Below are positions 54,120 to 62,508 of a stretch of 64,000 nucleotides of DNA, one piece after another (the stretch's first letter is position 1; every line of letters begins with the position of its first letter). The translations under genes were made by a program, and so were the position numbers. This stretch comes from Apibacter sp. B3706. GTDB lineage: Bacteria > Bacteroidota > Bacteroidia > Flavobacteriales > Weeksellaceae. The stretch lies in NCBI RefSeq assembly GCF_011082725.1, contig NZ_CP049715.1:1-64000 (forward strand). Direction: 5' to 3'. Below the pieces are notes generated by a model, which was not told where the DNA came from, ran no database searches, and worked only from the letters and a program-made list of their open reading frames with translations.

Positions 54120-55232
54120 ATGAATAATAAGGTTCTTAAAATAGTTTTATCTGTTGCTTTTATTGCACTTTTATTGTATTGTATATGGTACGTAATTATA
54201 ACCAATACACGATCTAATGATAAGTTTGAGACAGAGTCTCCGGTTACTATGACTATTCAGCAAAAAGCTGTGGCAACCGGTAAAATTAATCCAAAAGAAA
54301 AGATAGAAATCAAACCTAATATTTCCGGGATTATCAAGGAGATTTATATTAAAGAAGGAGATGAAGTAAAAGTAGGACAATTATTGGCTACAATTAAAGT
54401 GGTTCCGGTCGTTTCTACAGTAAATACTGCTATGCAGAATATAAATTCAGCAGAAATTAAGTTAAATAATCAAAAAAGAATTTTTGAACGTCAAAAATTA
54501 TTATATGAGCAAGGAGTAATTTCTAAGCAGGATTATGAAAGTGCTGAAACGGAATATAAAATAGCAAAACAAAATTTAATTCAAGCACAGAAAGATTATG
54601 ATATTGCTAAAACAGGTATTACTTCAGGATTAGAAGATTTAGCGAGTATTCAAGTTCGTTCTACTGCAAATGGACAGGCACTGGAAGTACCCGTTGAAGT
54701 AGGGGATCAGGTAATTGAAGCTAACACATTTAATGCAGGAACAACTATTGCAAGCATTGCCGATGTCAGCAAAATGATATTTGAGGGTAAAGTGGACGAG
54801 TCAGATGCAGGGAAAATGCATGAGGGAATGAAATTAAAAATAATAATCGGAGCGCTTCAAGACAAAGATATAAATGGTATTTTAACCTTTATTTCTCCTC
54901 AAGGTAAAGAAGAAAACGGGGCTGTTAAATATGAAATTAAAGCAGATATAATTATTCCGGAAGGGGTTTCCATTCGCGCCGGATATAGTGCCAATGCAGA
55001 AGTAATATTAAGTGAGAGAAAAAATATTTTAGCAATGAGAGAAGCTTTAATGCAATATGATGGAGAGAGACCTTTCGTTGAAGTACAACAGCCTGATGGA
55101 AAATTCAAAAAAGTTTATGTAAAACTAGGGTTATCAGACGGAATATTTGTTGAAGTTCAAGGTATTTCACTGAAAGATCAAATTAAAATATGGAATTCTT
55201 CAGACGAAGATAAATCATCAAGAAAAAAGTAG
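54120..55232 (+). CDS. HlyD/MacA-type efflux periplasmic adaptor protein, orphan
   Basis: 370 residues. A transmembrane anchor (about 7-27), a lipoyl/barrel-sandwich half (GKINPKEKIEIKPNISGIIKEIYIKEGDEVKVGQLLATI near 54-92), a long helical hairpin (about 100-160; INSAEIKLNNQKRIFERQKLLYEQGVISKQDYESAE), then the second half and beta-barrel. It should bridge an inner-membrane pump and an outer-membrane channel. A strong terminator follows directly, and no ABC permease or TolC-like gene is adjacent, so its partners must be elsewhere. Confidence 0.85.
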   Translation: MNNKVLKIVLSVAFIALLLYCIWYVIITNTRSNDKFETESPVTMTIQQKAVATGKINPKEKIEIKPNISGIIKEIYIKEGDEVKVGQLLATIKVVPVVSTVNTAMQNINSAEIKLNNQKRIFERQKLLYEQGVISKQDYESAETEYKIAKQNLIQAQKDYDIAKTGITSGLEDLASIQVRSTANGQALEVPVEVGDQVIEANTFNAGTTIASIADVSKMIFEGKVDESDAGKMHEGMKLKIIIGALQDKDINGILTFISPQGKEENGAVKYEIKADIIIPEGVSIRAGYSANAEVILSERKNILAMREALMQYDGERPFVEVQQPDGKFKKVYVKLGLSDGIFVEVQGISLKDQIKIWNSSDEDKSSRKK

Positions 55233-55256
55233 TTTTGAAAAAATAGTTTAAACAAG

Positions 55257-55282
55257 CACCTGATGTAAATCAGGTGTTTTTT
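55257..55282 (+). terminator. Terminator after the adaptor gene
   Basis: CACCTGAT (55257-55264) and ATCAGGTG (55269-55276) with a GTAA loop, followed by a T-run. It ends transcription before dnaG. Confidence 0.85.
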
Positions 55283-55481
55283 ATTTTATAAAATCTAAAT
55301 CGATCTTTATTTGATAGTATAAAAATTATCAAAACATAAGATTTCTAAAGTTATTCCACAGGGTAATATTTTTATTATACCATTAAAAATTCTATTTTAC
55401 TCTTGAGTACTGATACTTATATAATTAAATTTAAAAAGAACCATGTGAAGATTTTTTCAAAAATGGAAATTTAAATTAACG

Positions 55482-55489
55482 TATTTTTG
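55482..55489 (+). promoter_or_regulatory. TATTTTTG element close to the dnaG start
   Basis: TAnnTTTG match ending 5 bases before the dnaG ATG at 55495. If functional, dnaG would be transcribed almost leaderless. Confidence 0.3.
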
Positions 55490-55494
55490 TACTT

Positions 55495-57429
55495 ATGATT
55501 TCAAAAGAGACCATAGATAAGATTTTCTCTACGGCAAGAGTGGAAGAAGTAATATCGGATTTTATAAACCTGAAAAAATCAGGGAGTAATTATAAAGGCT
55601 TAAGTCCTTTTGTAGATGAAAAAACGCCGTCATTTATGGTTTCCCCATCCAAACAGATTTGGAAAGATTTTTCATCCGGTAAAGGCGGTAATGTGGTTAC
55701 CTTTATAATGGAACAAGAACATTATACCTATCCGGAGGCCTTACGCTATCTGGCAAAAAAGTATAATATTGAAATTGAAGAAGACAGTAAAGAACTGTCT
55801 GACAGTCAAAAAGAATTACAATTAAATAAAGAAAGCCTATATCAATTATCAGAGGTTGCCAATGAATATTTTCAAAACCAACTTTGGAAAACTGAAGAAG
55901 GTAATACCATAGGAATATCTTATTTTAGAGAAAGAAGTATACGGGATGACATTATTAAACAATTCCAATTAGGGTATTCACCGAAAGAGTGGGATTCATT
56001 TACACATTTTGCATATGAGAAAGGGTATAAAAAAGAAATATTAGAGCAATCCGGTTTAAGCATTTTTAAAGAAGGATCAGATAAAGGATTCGATCGTTTT
56101 AGAGAGCGAGTACTATTTCCCATTCATAGTTTTTCGGGAAGAGTATTGGGATTTGGAGGTCGGATATTACAAAATAATGCAAAAACGGCTAAATATGTTA
56201 ATTCCCCTGAAAGTGAAATCTATCATAAAAGTCAAGTTTTATATGGGTTATTTCATGCAAAATCTTTTATCATTAAAGAAGATAATTGTTATTTGGTGGA
56301 AGGATATATGGATGTAATATCCCTTTATCAAAATGGTATTAAAAATGTAGTAGCCTCTTCAGGAACTTCATTAACTGTTGAGCAAATTAGATTAATAAAA
56401 AGGTTAACCAACAACATTACTGTTTTATATGATGGGGATCAAGCAGGAATTAAAGCTTCATTCAGAAGCATAGATATGATCCTTGAGCAAGAAATGAATG
56501 TTAAAGTATTGCTGTTTCCGGATGGAGAAGATCCGGATAGTTTTGCAAGAAAACATACTGCCGATGAAATAGAAGCATTTTTTAAAGAAAACAGTAAAGA
56601 TTTTATTCAATTCAAAACAGATGTTTTATTAAAAGAAACGAACGGCGATCCCATAAAAAAGGCCGGATTAATTAGAGATATAGTTGGGAGTATAGCCTTA
56701 ATAAAAAATCTTATTCAAAAAGAGATTTATGTAAAAGAATGTTCGAGAATATTGGATATCTCGGAGCAAGTTCTGTTTAGTGAATTGGCTCAACTAACAC
56801 AACAAAATATACATTCTAGAGATCGGAATACAAGAAAACAAGTTGCTTTACAACCTGTAACTACATCTCAACAAGAAGAAATTGATTTTACCTATAAAAT
56901 TGAAGAAGATATTTTAGAATTAATGCTATCCTATGGAGACCATGAAATTTTAATAAACTATGTGGAAGAAGAAGAACCCTATAAAACTACTGTAATAGAA
57001 GAAATTGTTCACCGCTTAAAAGAAGATGATTTACAATTTACCGTAGATTTTTACAATAGAATTTATTTGGAAATCATGGAAGGTATTGAAAACAATCAAT
57101 TGAGAACCGGAGAATATTTTGTTAAATCTAAAGAAGTCGACATCACCGAATTTGCCGTAGGAAAATTATTAAAAAAATACTCAATAAGCAATAATTGGGA
57201 ACTCAAAGAAATATATGTTCCAACACTAGAGCAAAATCTTGCAAAAAACACAAAAGATGTAATACTTAAATACAAAGCGATAAGAATAGCGGAAATGAAT
57301 AAAAATTTAGCTAAAGAATTAAGTTCGGGGAATATATCAGAAGAAAGAAGATTAGAAATTTTTAATCAGATTATAACTTTAGATAAGCTTCTAAAACAAA
57401 TACATAAGCTGGAAAATCGGGTAATTTAA
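55495..57429 (+). CDS. dnaG: DNA primase (DnaG)
   Basis: 644 residues. The N-terminal region aligns with the CHC2 zinc-binding domain of DnaG (KGLSPFVDEKTPSF, then IWKDFSSGKGG), but all four zinc ligands are replaced: Ser37, Val40, Asp58 and Ser61 stand where Cys/His are expected. The RNA polymerase core and TOPRIM domain are intact, with LVEGYMDVISL, VASSGTSLT, LYDGDQAG and FPDGEDPDSFA. The C-terminal part is the helicase-interacting domain. By my recollection other flavobacterial DnaG proteins share the loss. Makes RNA primers for replication. Confidence 0.95.
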   Translation: MISKETIDKIFSTARVEEVISDFINLKKSGSNYKGLSPFVDEKTPSFMVSPSKQIWKDFSSGKGGNVVTFIMEQEHYTYPEALRYLAKKYNIEIEEDSKELSDSQKELQLNKESLYQLSEVANEYFQNQLWKTEEGNTIGISYFRERSIRDDIIKQFQLGYSPKEWDSFTHFAYEKGYKKEILEQSGLSIFKEGSDKGFDRFRERVLFPIHSFSGRVLGFGGRILQNNAKTAKYVNSPESEIYHKSQVLYGLFHAKSFIIKEDNCYLVEGYMDVISLYQNGIKNVVASSGTSLTVEQIRLIKRLTNNITVLYDGDQAGIKASFRSIDMILEQEMNVKVLLFPDGEDPDSFARKHTADEIEAFFKENSKDFIQFKTDVLLKETNGDPIKKAGLIRDIVGSIALIKNLIQKEIYVKECSRILDISEQVLFSELAQLTQQNIHSRDRNTRKQVALQPVTTSQQEEIDFTYKIEEDILELMLSYGDHEILINYVEEEEPYKTTVIEEIVHRLKEDDLQFTVDFYNRIYLEIMEGIENNQLRTGEYFVKSKEVDITEFAVGKLLKKYSISNNWELKEIYVPTLEQNLAKNTKDVILKYKAIRIAEMNKNLAKELSSGNISEERRLEIFNQIITLDKLLKQIHKLENRVI

Positions 57430-57460
57430 AAAAAGATATTTAGGTTAATTTAAAATTCGA

Positions 57461-57468
57461 TATATTTG
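57461..57468 (+). promoter_or_regulatory. Promoter -7 element TATATTTG for DUF47-pit
   Basis: Exact TAnnTTTG match, 29 bases before the ATG at 57498. Confidence 0.5.
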
Positions 57469-57497
57469 CTTACATAAAGTAAACTAAAAAGCAAACT

Positions 57498-58139
57498 ATG
57501 GGTATTAGTGCATTTTTTAGATTATTTCAACCAAAAGATAAGGTTTTCTATACTTTATTCGAACAAGTTGTTGATAATCTGGCTGCCATGTCCAAGGATA
57601 TGGTAGAAGGAATGAAATCACAAGAAACTATAACAGAAGCATTTTATAAAAAAATGGAAGATTATGAACATGCTAATGATAAGTTGTCTCACCATATTTT
57701 TATAGAATTAGGTAAAAATTTCATTACCCCTTTTGATCGAGAAGATATACATCAGTTAACTTCTGCACTTGATGATATTGCTGATATCTTGTTCGCATCC
57801 TGTAAATACATATTACTGTACAAATCTCCGTATATTCCGGCATATTTTACATTTGCAAATCTGATACATGACTGTGTATTAGAGCTGCAAAAAGCAATCT
57901 ATAATCTAAGAAACTTTAAGAAACCCAAAGAGGTATTGGCTTCATGTGTAGAAATCAATAGAATTGAAAATGTTGCCGATGACTTTTTTAGCAAAGAAAT
58001 TGGAGATTTATTTGAAAGCAAAAGAGATGTATTAGATATTATAAAACTGAAAAATGTATTAGAATATTTAGAAGATGTCACAGACAAATGTGAAGATTCA
58101 GCAAATATTATAGAATCTATTTTAGTTAAATATTCATAA
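57498..58139 (+). CDS. DUF47/PhoU-like protein paired with Pit
   Basis: 213 residues, all-helical PhoU-like fold with YEHANDKLSHHIFIEL (about 52-67), LTSALDDIADIL (about 85-96) and NRIENVADDFFSKEIGDLF (about 154-172), the acidic metal-binding positions of the DUF47 family. The family is genetically linked to low-affinity phosphate transporters and is thought to regulate them. It is followed by pit after 9 bases, so the two are an operon. Confidence 0.9.
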   Translation: MGISAFFRLFQPKDKVFYTLFEQVVDNLAAMSKDMVEGMKSQETITEAFYKKMEDYEHANDKLSHHIFIELGKNFITPFDREDIHQLTSALDDIADILFASCKYILLYKSPYIPAYFTFANLIHDCVLELQKAIYNLRNFKKPKEVLASCVEINRIENVADDFFSKEIGDLFESKRDVLDIIKLKNVLEYLEDVTDKCEDSANIIESILVKYS

Positions 58140-58148
58140 CCTTTTTTC

Positions 58149-59213
58149 ATGACTCTACTTATAACCATCGTCATATTAGCATTAATATTTGATTATATTA
58201 ATGGTTTTCACGATTCGGCAAATTCAATAGCCACGATTGTATCGACAAAAGTATTAACGCCATTCCAGGCAGTATTATGGGCAGCATTTTTTAATTTTGT
58301 TGCCTATTTTGTTTCTTTATATATCGTAGGAGAATTTAAAATAGGAAATACGATAGCAAAATCTGTTCATGAGAATTTTATTACTCTCGAAGTTATCTTT
58401 TCAGGACTGGTAGCTGCAATCATATGGAATTTATTTACCTGGTGGGCGGGTATTCCTTCTTCTTCATCCCATACATTAATAGGAGGATTTATAGGAGCGG
58501 CTGTTGCTCATGTTGGCGGTTTCAGTAAAGCAGGAGAAACAGTAGTCAATTATCCCGTAGTTATCCCAATTATTTTATTTATTTTCATAGCACCGATAAT
58601 TGGAATGATCGTCTCATCCATCATTACACTCATAATAATGAATATTTGTAGAAATGCCAATCCTTACAAAGCAGATAAATGGTTTAAAAAATTACAATTA
58701 GTGTCTTCTGCAGCTTTTAGTATAGGTCATGGAGGTAATGATGCTCAAAAAGTAATGGGAATTATTGGTGCAGCCTTTATCTTCTATGAAGTGAATATTG
58801 CCCATTCTGCAGAATATGTTAATCTAACGACAGCCGAAAGATTTCAGCATTTTACAACCGATTATTGGTGGGTGCCCATAAGCAGTTTTATAGCAATTGC
58901 TTTAGGAACTATGTCAGGAGGATGGAAAATTATTAAAACAATGGGAACTCGTATTACGAAAGTAACTCCTTTAGAAGGGGTAACAGCAGAAATATCCGGT
59001 GCAATTACCTTATTCCTTAGTGAACATTGGGGGATTCCGGTAAGTACAACCCATACTATAACAGGTTCAATAATTGGAGTAGGATTGGTTAAAAGGGTAT
59101 CTGCCGTACGCTGGGGAATTACCATTAAATTATTGTGGGCATGGGTTCTAACTATTCCGGTAAGTGCAGTATTAGCAATGATCGTTTATTCTATAGTTAA
59201 ACTCTTTATGTAA
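58149..59213 (+). CDS. pit: PiT family inorganic phosphate transporter
   Basis: 354 residues with about ten transmembrane helices. Duplicated PiT signatures are visible: FDYINGFHDSANSIATIVST (about 14-33) and SIGHGGNDAQKVMGI (about 193-207). The paired AAIIWNLFTWWAGIPSSSSHTLIGG and ITLFLSEHWGIPVSTTHTITGS repeats are also present. Low-affinity, metal-phosphate symport across the inner membrane. The DUF47 protein immediately upstream is its likely regulator. Confidence 0.95.
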   Translation: MTLLITIVILALIFDYINGFHDSANSIATIVSTKVLTPFQAVLWAAFFNFVAYFVSLYIVGEFKIGNTIAKSVHENFITLEVIFSGLVAAIIWNLFTWWAGIPSSSSHTLIGGFIGAAVAHVGGFSKAGETVVNYPVVIPIILFIFIAPIIGMIVSSIITLIIMNICRNANPYKADKWFKKLQLVSSAAFSIGHGGNDAQKVMGIIGAAFIFYEVNIAHSAEYVNLTTAERFQHFTTDYWWVPISSFIAIALGTMSGGWKIIKTMGTRITKVTPLEGVTAEISGAITLFLSEHWGIPVSTTHTITGSIIGVGLVKRVSAVRWGITIKLLWAWVLTIPVSAVLAMIVYSIVKLFM

Positions 59214-59224
59214 TACTAATAAGC

Positions 59225-59656
59225 CTATCTTTTAGACGAAAAAAAATTTTTTAACAATAAAGAACATTCATCTTTTAAAACTCCCGATACGTATTCCGTT
59301 TGAGGATGAAGAGATAAGCCTTTAGACTGAAAGCCTCTTTTTTCATCTGATGCCCCTACAACAACTCTGCTTATTTGAGACCAATATAAAGCTCCGGCGC
59401 ACATTGTACAAGGCTCTAAGGTAACATACAAAGTACAATTAGTAAGATATTTTGCACCCAGTAAATTACTGGCAGCGGTAATAGCTTGCATTTCGGCATG
59501 AGCCGTAACATCAACTAATAATTCAGTTAAATTATATGCTTTAGCTAAAATTTTGTTATTACTGACTATAATGGCACCCACCGGGACTTCATCCTTATAC
59601 ATAGCTTCTTTAGCTTGTTGTAAGGCTATTTTCATATAGTATTCATCGGTAAACAT
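59225..59656 (-). CDS. tadA: tRNA-specific adenosine deaminase
   Basis: 143 residues. Converts A34 to inosine in tRNA-Arg(ACG). Zinc-binding and catalytic motifs HAEMQAI (His-Ala-Glu, about 53-59) and PCTMCAGAL (about 82-90) with the two cysteines. GAIIVSNNKILAKAYN precedes them. Convergent with pit; the gap is 11 bases. Confidence 0.95.
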   Translation of the reverse strand: MFTDEYYMKIALQQAKEAMYKDEVPVGAIIVSNNKILAKAYNLTELLVDVTAHAEMQAITAASNLLGAKYLTNCTLYVTLEPCTMCAGALYWSQISRVVVGASDEKRGFQSKGLSLHPQTEYVSGVLKDECSLLLKNFFSSKR

Positions 59657-59677
59657 GATTAGTTATAAAATTTTAAA

Positions 59678-60583
59678 TCAACTGTTTAAATCATTATTTT
59701 TAGTAGGAGTATTTAAAATATGACCGCAATGTTTACAGTATATAGCATCCGCTTCATTATTTATGGTATTACAAAAATTACACTTTTTACTGTTTAATTG
59801 ATTTTTTTTATGTCTGGTATATTCAGCAGATAACAAACCTGCCGGAACGGAAATAATAGAATATCCTAAAATCATAATTCCCGATGCAATAATTTTCCCT
59901 AAGACCGTTACAGGAGCTACGTCTCCATAACCAACAGTTGTCAAAGTAACTACGGCCCAATACATCGATTGAGGAATACTGGAAAAACTTTCTCGATTTC
60001 TTCCTCCTTCAATTACATACATTAAAGATCCTAAGATTAACGTAGTAATTATGATGAAATATAAGAATACAAAAATTTTACGTTTACTTCGTCGTAAGGA
60101 AATTAAAAGAGAATTACTTTCATCGATATAAGTACCCATTTTAAAAATCCTGAAGATTCGCAAAAGCCTTAGTATACGTATGATGGCTAAATAATGCGAT
60201 TGTACGAAAAAAATACTTAAATAGGTTGGAATGATCGATAATAAATCAATAATTCCATAAAAGCTGGTCGAATATTTTTTTGCTTTTTTGGCACTGGATA
60301 TTCTTAAAATATACTCTACGGTAAAAGAAATAGTAACCCACCAATCCAGTATATAAAGCCAAAATCCGATTTTTGAACTAATACCAGGAACACTTTCCAA
60401 CATAATAATTAGAGTGCTTAAAGTGATGAAAAAGAGAAGAATGATGTCAAATATTTTACCTTTCACCGTATCAGACTCAAAAATAATGTCGTGAAGTTCA
60501 GCCTTCCAAATGGCAGTACCTTTTTTACATTCCGGTGTCTTACCTATAAAAAATAATTTTATTTCTTTTACAATTTTTTTCAC
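59678..60583 (-). CDS. Voltage-gated-type potassium channel subunit with a C-terminal zinc ribbon
   Basis: 301 residues. Six transmembrane helices: S1 about 42-61, S2 about 77-97, the Arg-rich S4 IIRILRLLRIFRIFKM (about 132-147), and a pore region with selectivity filter TVGYGDVAP near 216-224. After S6 (about 235-250) comes a zinc-ribbon-like CNFC...CKHCGH (about 270-290) and an Asn/Asp-rich end. This resembles the Kv-type ion transporter family of bacteria. The soluble zinc ribbon may set assembly or binding; unknown. A minus-strand TATCTTTG at 60636-60643 may be its promoter. Confidence 0.88.
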   Translation of the reverse strand: MKKIVKEIKLFFIGKTPECKKGTAIWKAELHDIIFESDTVKGKIFDIILLFFITLSTLIIMLESVPGISSKIGFWLYILDWWVTISFTVEYILRISSAKKAKKYSTSFYGIIDLLSIIPTYLSIFFVQSHYLAIIRILRLLRIFRIFKMGTYIDESNSLLISLRRSKRKIFVFLYFIIITTLILGSLMYVIEGGRNRESFSSIPQSMYWAVVTLTTVGYGDVAPVTVLGKIIASGIMILGYSIISVPAGLLSAEYTRHKKNQLNSKKCNFCNTINNEADAIYCKHCGHILNTPTKNNDLNS

Positions 60584-60635
60584 AACTAAATTATTAATAG
60601 TAAAAAAATTATCTTATTATTAATTAATATGATAA

Positions 60636-60643
60636 CAAAGATA
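60636..60643 (-). promoter_or_regulatory. Promoter -7 element TATCTTTG for the channel gene
   Basis: Minus-strand TATCTTTG (plus CAAAGATA), 52 bases upstream of the channel ATG. Confidence 0.35.
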
Positions 60644-60758
60644 AAAATAAAATTAATTATACTTAAAATGAATACCCTGAATTGTTCATTTAGTAGCGAA
60701 TTTGTTTATATTTTAAAGAATTTATATAAAAACATGTATAGGTTGAAGATTAATTTTA

Positions 60759-60766
60759 TATATTTG
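60759..60766 (+). promoter_or_regulatory. Promoter -7 element TATATTTG for the Lrp-type gene
   Basis: Exact TAnnTTTG match, 45 bases before the ATG at 60812. Confidence 0.45.
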
Positions 60767-60811
60767 TAAAATAAAGATAAATTAAATTAACAAACAATAA
60801 AGTTTTTTACC

Positions 60812-61288
60812 ATGAAAGAGAAATTTTATATAGATGAAACTGATAAGAAAATTTTACAATTTTTATCTATTAATACCAGAATGCCTTTTACCGAGATTGC
60901 AAAAAAAATGGATGTATCCGCAGGAACAATACACGTAAGAGTTAAAAAGATGGAAGATGTAGGAGTTATTAAAGGAACATGTTTAAATATTGATTATAAT
61001 ATTTTAGGTTATAGTTTTATAGCTTATGTTGGGATTTTATTAACCAAATCAAGCAAAACTCAAAGTGTATTAGAAAAATTAGCAGCAATACCAAACGTAA
61101 CAACCGCTAATGTAATTTCAGGTAAATACAATATTTATTGTAAAATCAGCGCAAAAGATGCTGAAGATGCAAAAAATGTTATTTATAAAATAGATGATAT
61201 TGATGACGTATTAAGAACAGAAAGTATGATTTCTTTAGAAGAAAGCATCAATGATCAAAACCGATTAATGGATGCTTTGTTTAAATAA
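60812..61288 (+). CDS. Lrp/AsnC family transcriptional regulator
   Basis: 158 residues. An N-terminal winged HTH (LDxxILQFLSINTRMPFTEIAKKMDVSAGTIHVRVKKM pattern at about 12-47; I quote it as a pattern only) is followed by the RAM sensor domain with its beta-alpha-beta fold, and GKYNIYCKISAKDAEDAKNVI (about 104-124) is visible. Lrp/AsnC proteins sense amino acids. The Nudix-like gene starts 5 bases after it, so the two are co-transcribed. Confidence 0.9.
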   Translation: MKEKFYIDETDKKILQFLSINTRMPFTEIAKKMDVSAGTIHVRVKKMEDVGVIKGTCLNIDYNILGYSFIAYVGILLTKSSKTQSVLEKLAAIPNVTTANVISGKYNIYCKISAKDAEDAKNVIYKIDDIDDVLRTESMISLEESINDQNRLMDALFK

Positions 61289-61293
61289 AAATA

Positions 61294-61989
61294 ATGCTTC
61301 CTGAAGAAAAAGAAATTTATTTTAAAGTAGCAATTTCTGTATCTTTGGTTTTATTTGGGTTTGATGGGGAAATGCTGCGTATTTTATTAAGTAATGATAC
61401 AAAAAATGGACCTTTTAAAGGAGCTCCAAGACTTCCCTCAGTTTATGTGAAAGCCCATGAGGGCATTGATTCAAATGTAGAAAAATTATTATTCTTACAT
61501 ACACAAAAAGACCACATATTTGTTGAACAACTAAAAGCTTTTGCAAAAGTTTTTAGAAATCCACTAGGAAGGGTAGTAAACATTGCTTACTACGCAACGG
61601 TAAAATTAGATGAAGAACTATTGCAATACACTAAAGAAAGAGGTGAAGAATGGGTTGAATACTCAAAAATCCCGGACTTAGCATTTGATCATAATGAAAT
61701 CATTGATTATGCAAAAGAACGGTTGAAACGGAGAGTTAAAAGAAGACCCATAGGTTTTTATCTATTACCGGAACATTTTACCATTTCGCAATTACAAAAG
61801 TTGTATGAAACCGCATTAAATCGAGAAATGGATAAAAGGAATTTTAGAAAAAAAATTGTTAATTCTCAATTGATTTTAGAAACAGGTTTAACAGATAATT
61901 CCTCGTCAAGAAAATCAGCAAAATTGTATAAATTTGATGAAGAAAAATATCAGAAACTTAGCTTAAAAGGATACGATTTTTTATTTTAA
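61294..61989 (+). CDS. NrtR-like regulator with degenerate Nudix domain and winged HTH
   Basis: 231 residues. The N-terminal part has a Nudix-like fold (VSLVLFGFDGEMLRILL, then NPLGRVVNIAYYATVKL at about 89-105). The catalytic Nudix box is lost: around 45-80 it reads as a non-catalytic AHEGIDSNVEKLLFLHTQK, with no REx2EE. The C-terminal HFTISQLQKLYETALNREM (about 161-179) to RNFRKKI matches the NrtR-type winged HTH. So it is probably a ligand-sensing transcription factor, not an enzyme. It sits in an operon with the Lrp-type regulator. The regulated genes are unknown. Confidence 0.8.
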   Translation: MLPEEKEIYFKVAISVSLVLFGFDGEMLRILLSNDTKNGPFKGAPRLPSVYVKAHEGIDSNVEKLLFLHTQKDHIFVEQLKAFAKVFRNPLGRVVNIAYYATVKLDEELLQYTKERGEEWVEYSKIPDLAFDHNEIIDYAKERLKRRVKRRPIGFYLLPEHFTISQLQKLYETALNREMDKRNFRKKIVNSQLILETGLTDNSSSRKSAKLYKFDEEKYQKLSLKGYDFLF

Positions 61990-62021
61990 AATTATCAAAA
62001 AATACTTCATAAATTAGATGA

Positions 62022-62053
62022 ACAGGAGGAATATTATTCCTCCTGTATTTTTT
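62022..62053 (+). terminator. Strong terminator after the Nudix-like gene
   Basis: ACAGGAGGAATA (62022-62033) and TATTCCTCCTGT (62035-62046) are perfect complements, followed by ATTTTTT. It ends the Lrp-Nudix transcript. Confidence 0.88.
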
Positions 62054-62104
62054 ATATACCATTATAAATGTTGTATATTTACTTAAGTTACTAAATAATA
62101 ATAT

Positions 62105-62506
62105 ATGAGTAGTGATGAAGAAATTTTCGGAAAGCGCCCAAAAGAATATTTTGAAGTAAAAGAAAAAAAATCAATACCTTTTATTCTTTCATGTATTTAC
62201 ATGGGCTTTATGGGCTTTATACCTATCTTTCTGGGTATTCTTGGCTTTATGAAAATTTATTTTCCCGGTGCTCCCGCTTGGTTTTTTATTCTAAATATCA
62301 TTTTAGGAATAGTAATGATTATCGGATCGATCAGTACCTATTATTTTAAAAAATGGGGAGTTTTTCTTTTCGGTTTGACCTTATTTGTAGATATTTTATT
62401 TCATTTATCGTTAGGATTTGAAGAGCTTGATGCAATTAACGGCTTATATTTATTTATAGGTTTTGCTTTAGTTCCCATAATACCTCGATGGAAATTTTTT
62501 AACTAA
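62105..62506 (+). CDS. Small integral membrane protein, unknown function
   Basis: 133 residues. A charged N-terminus (about 1-22) is followed by four hydrophobic segments (about 23-46, 53-75, 79-97 and 108-125). No family recognised. It lies between the Nudix-like gene's terminator and the decayed YfiT-type gene. Its stop at 62504-62506 abuts that remnant. Confidence 0.65.
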   Translation: MSSDEEIFGKRPKEYFEVKEKKSIPFILSCIYMGFMGFIPIFLGILGFMKIYFPGAPAWFFILNIILGIVMIIGSISTYYFKKWGVFLFGLTLFVDILFHLSLGFEELDAINGLYLFIGFALVPIIPRWKFFN

Positions 62507-62508
62507 AT

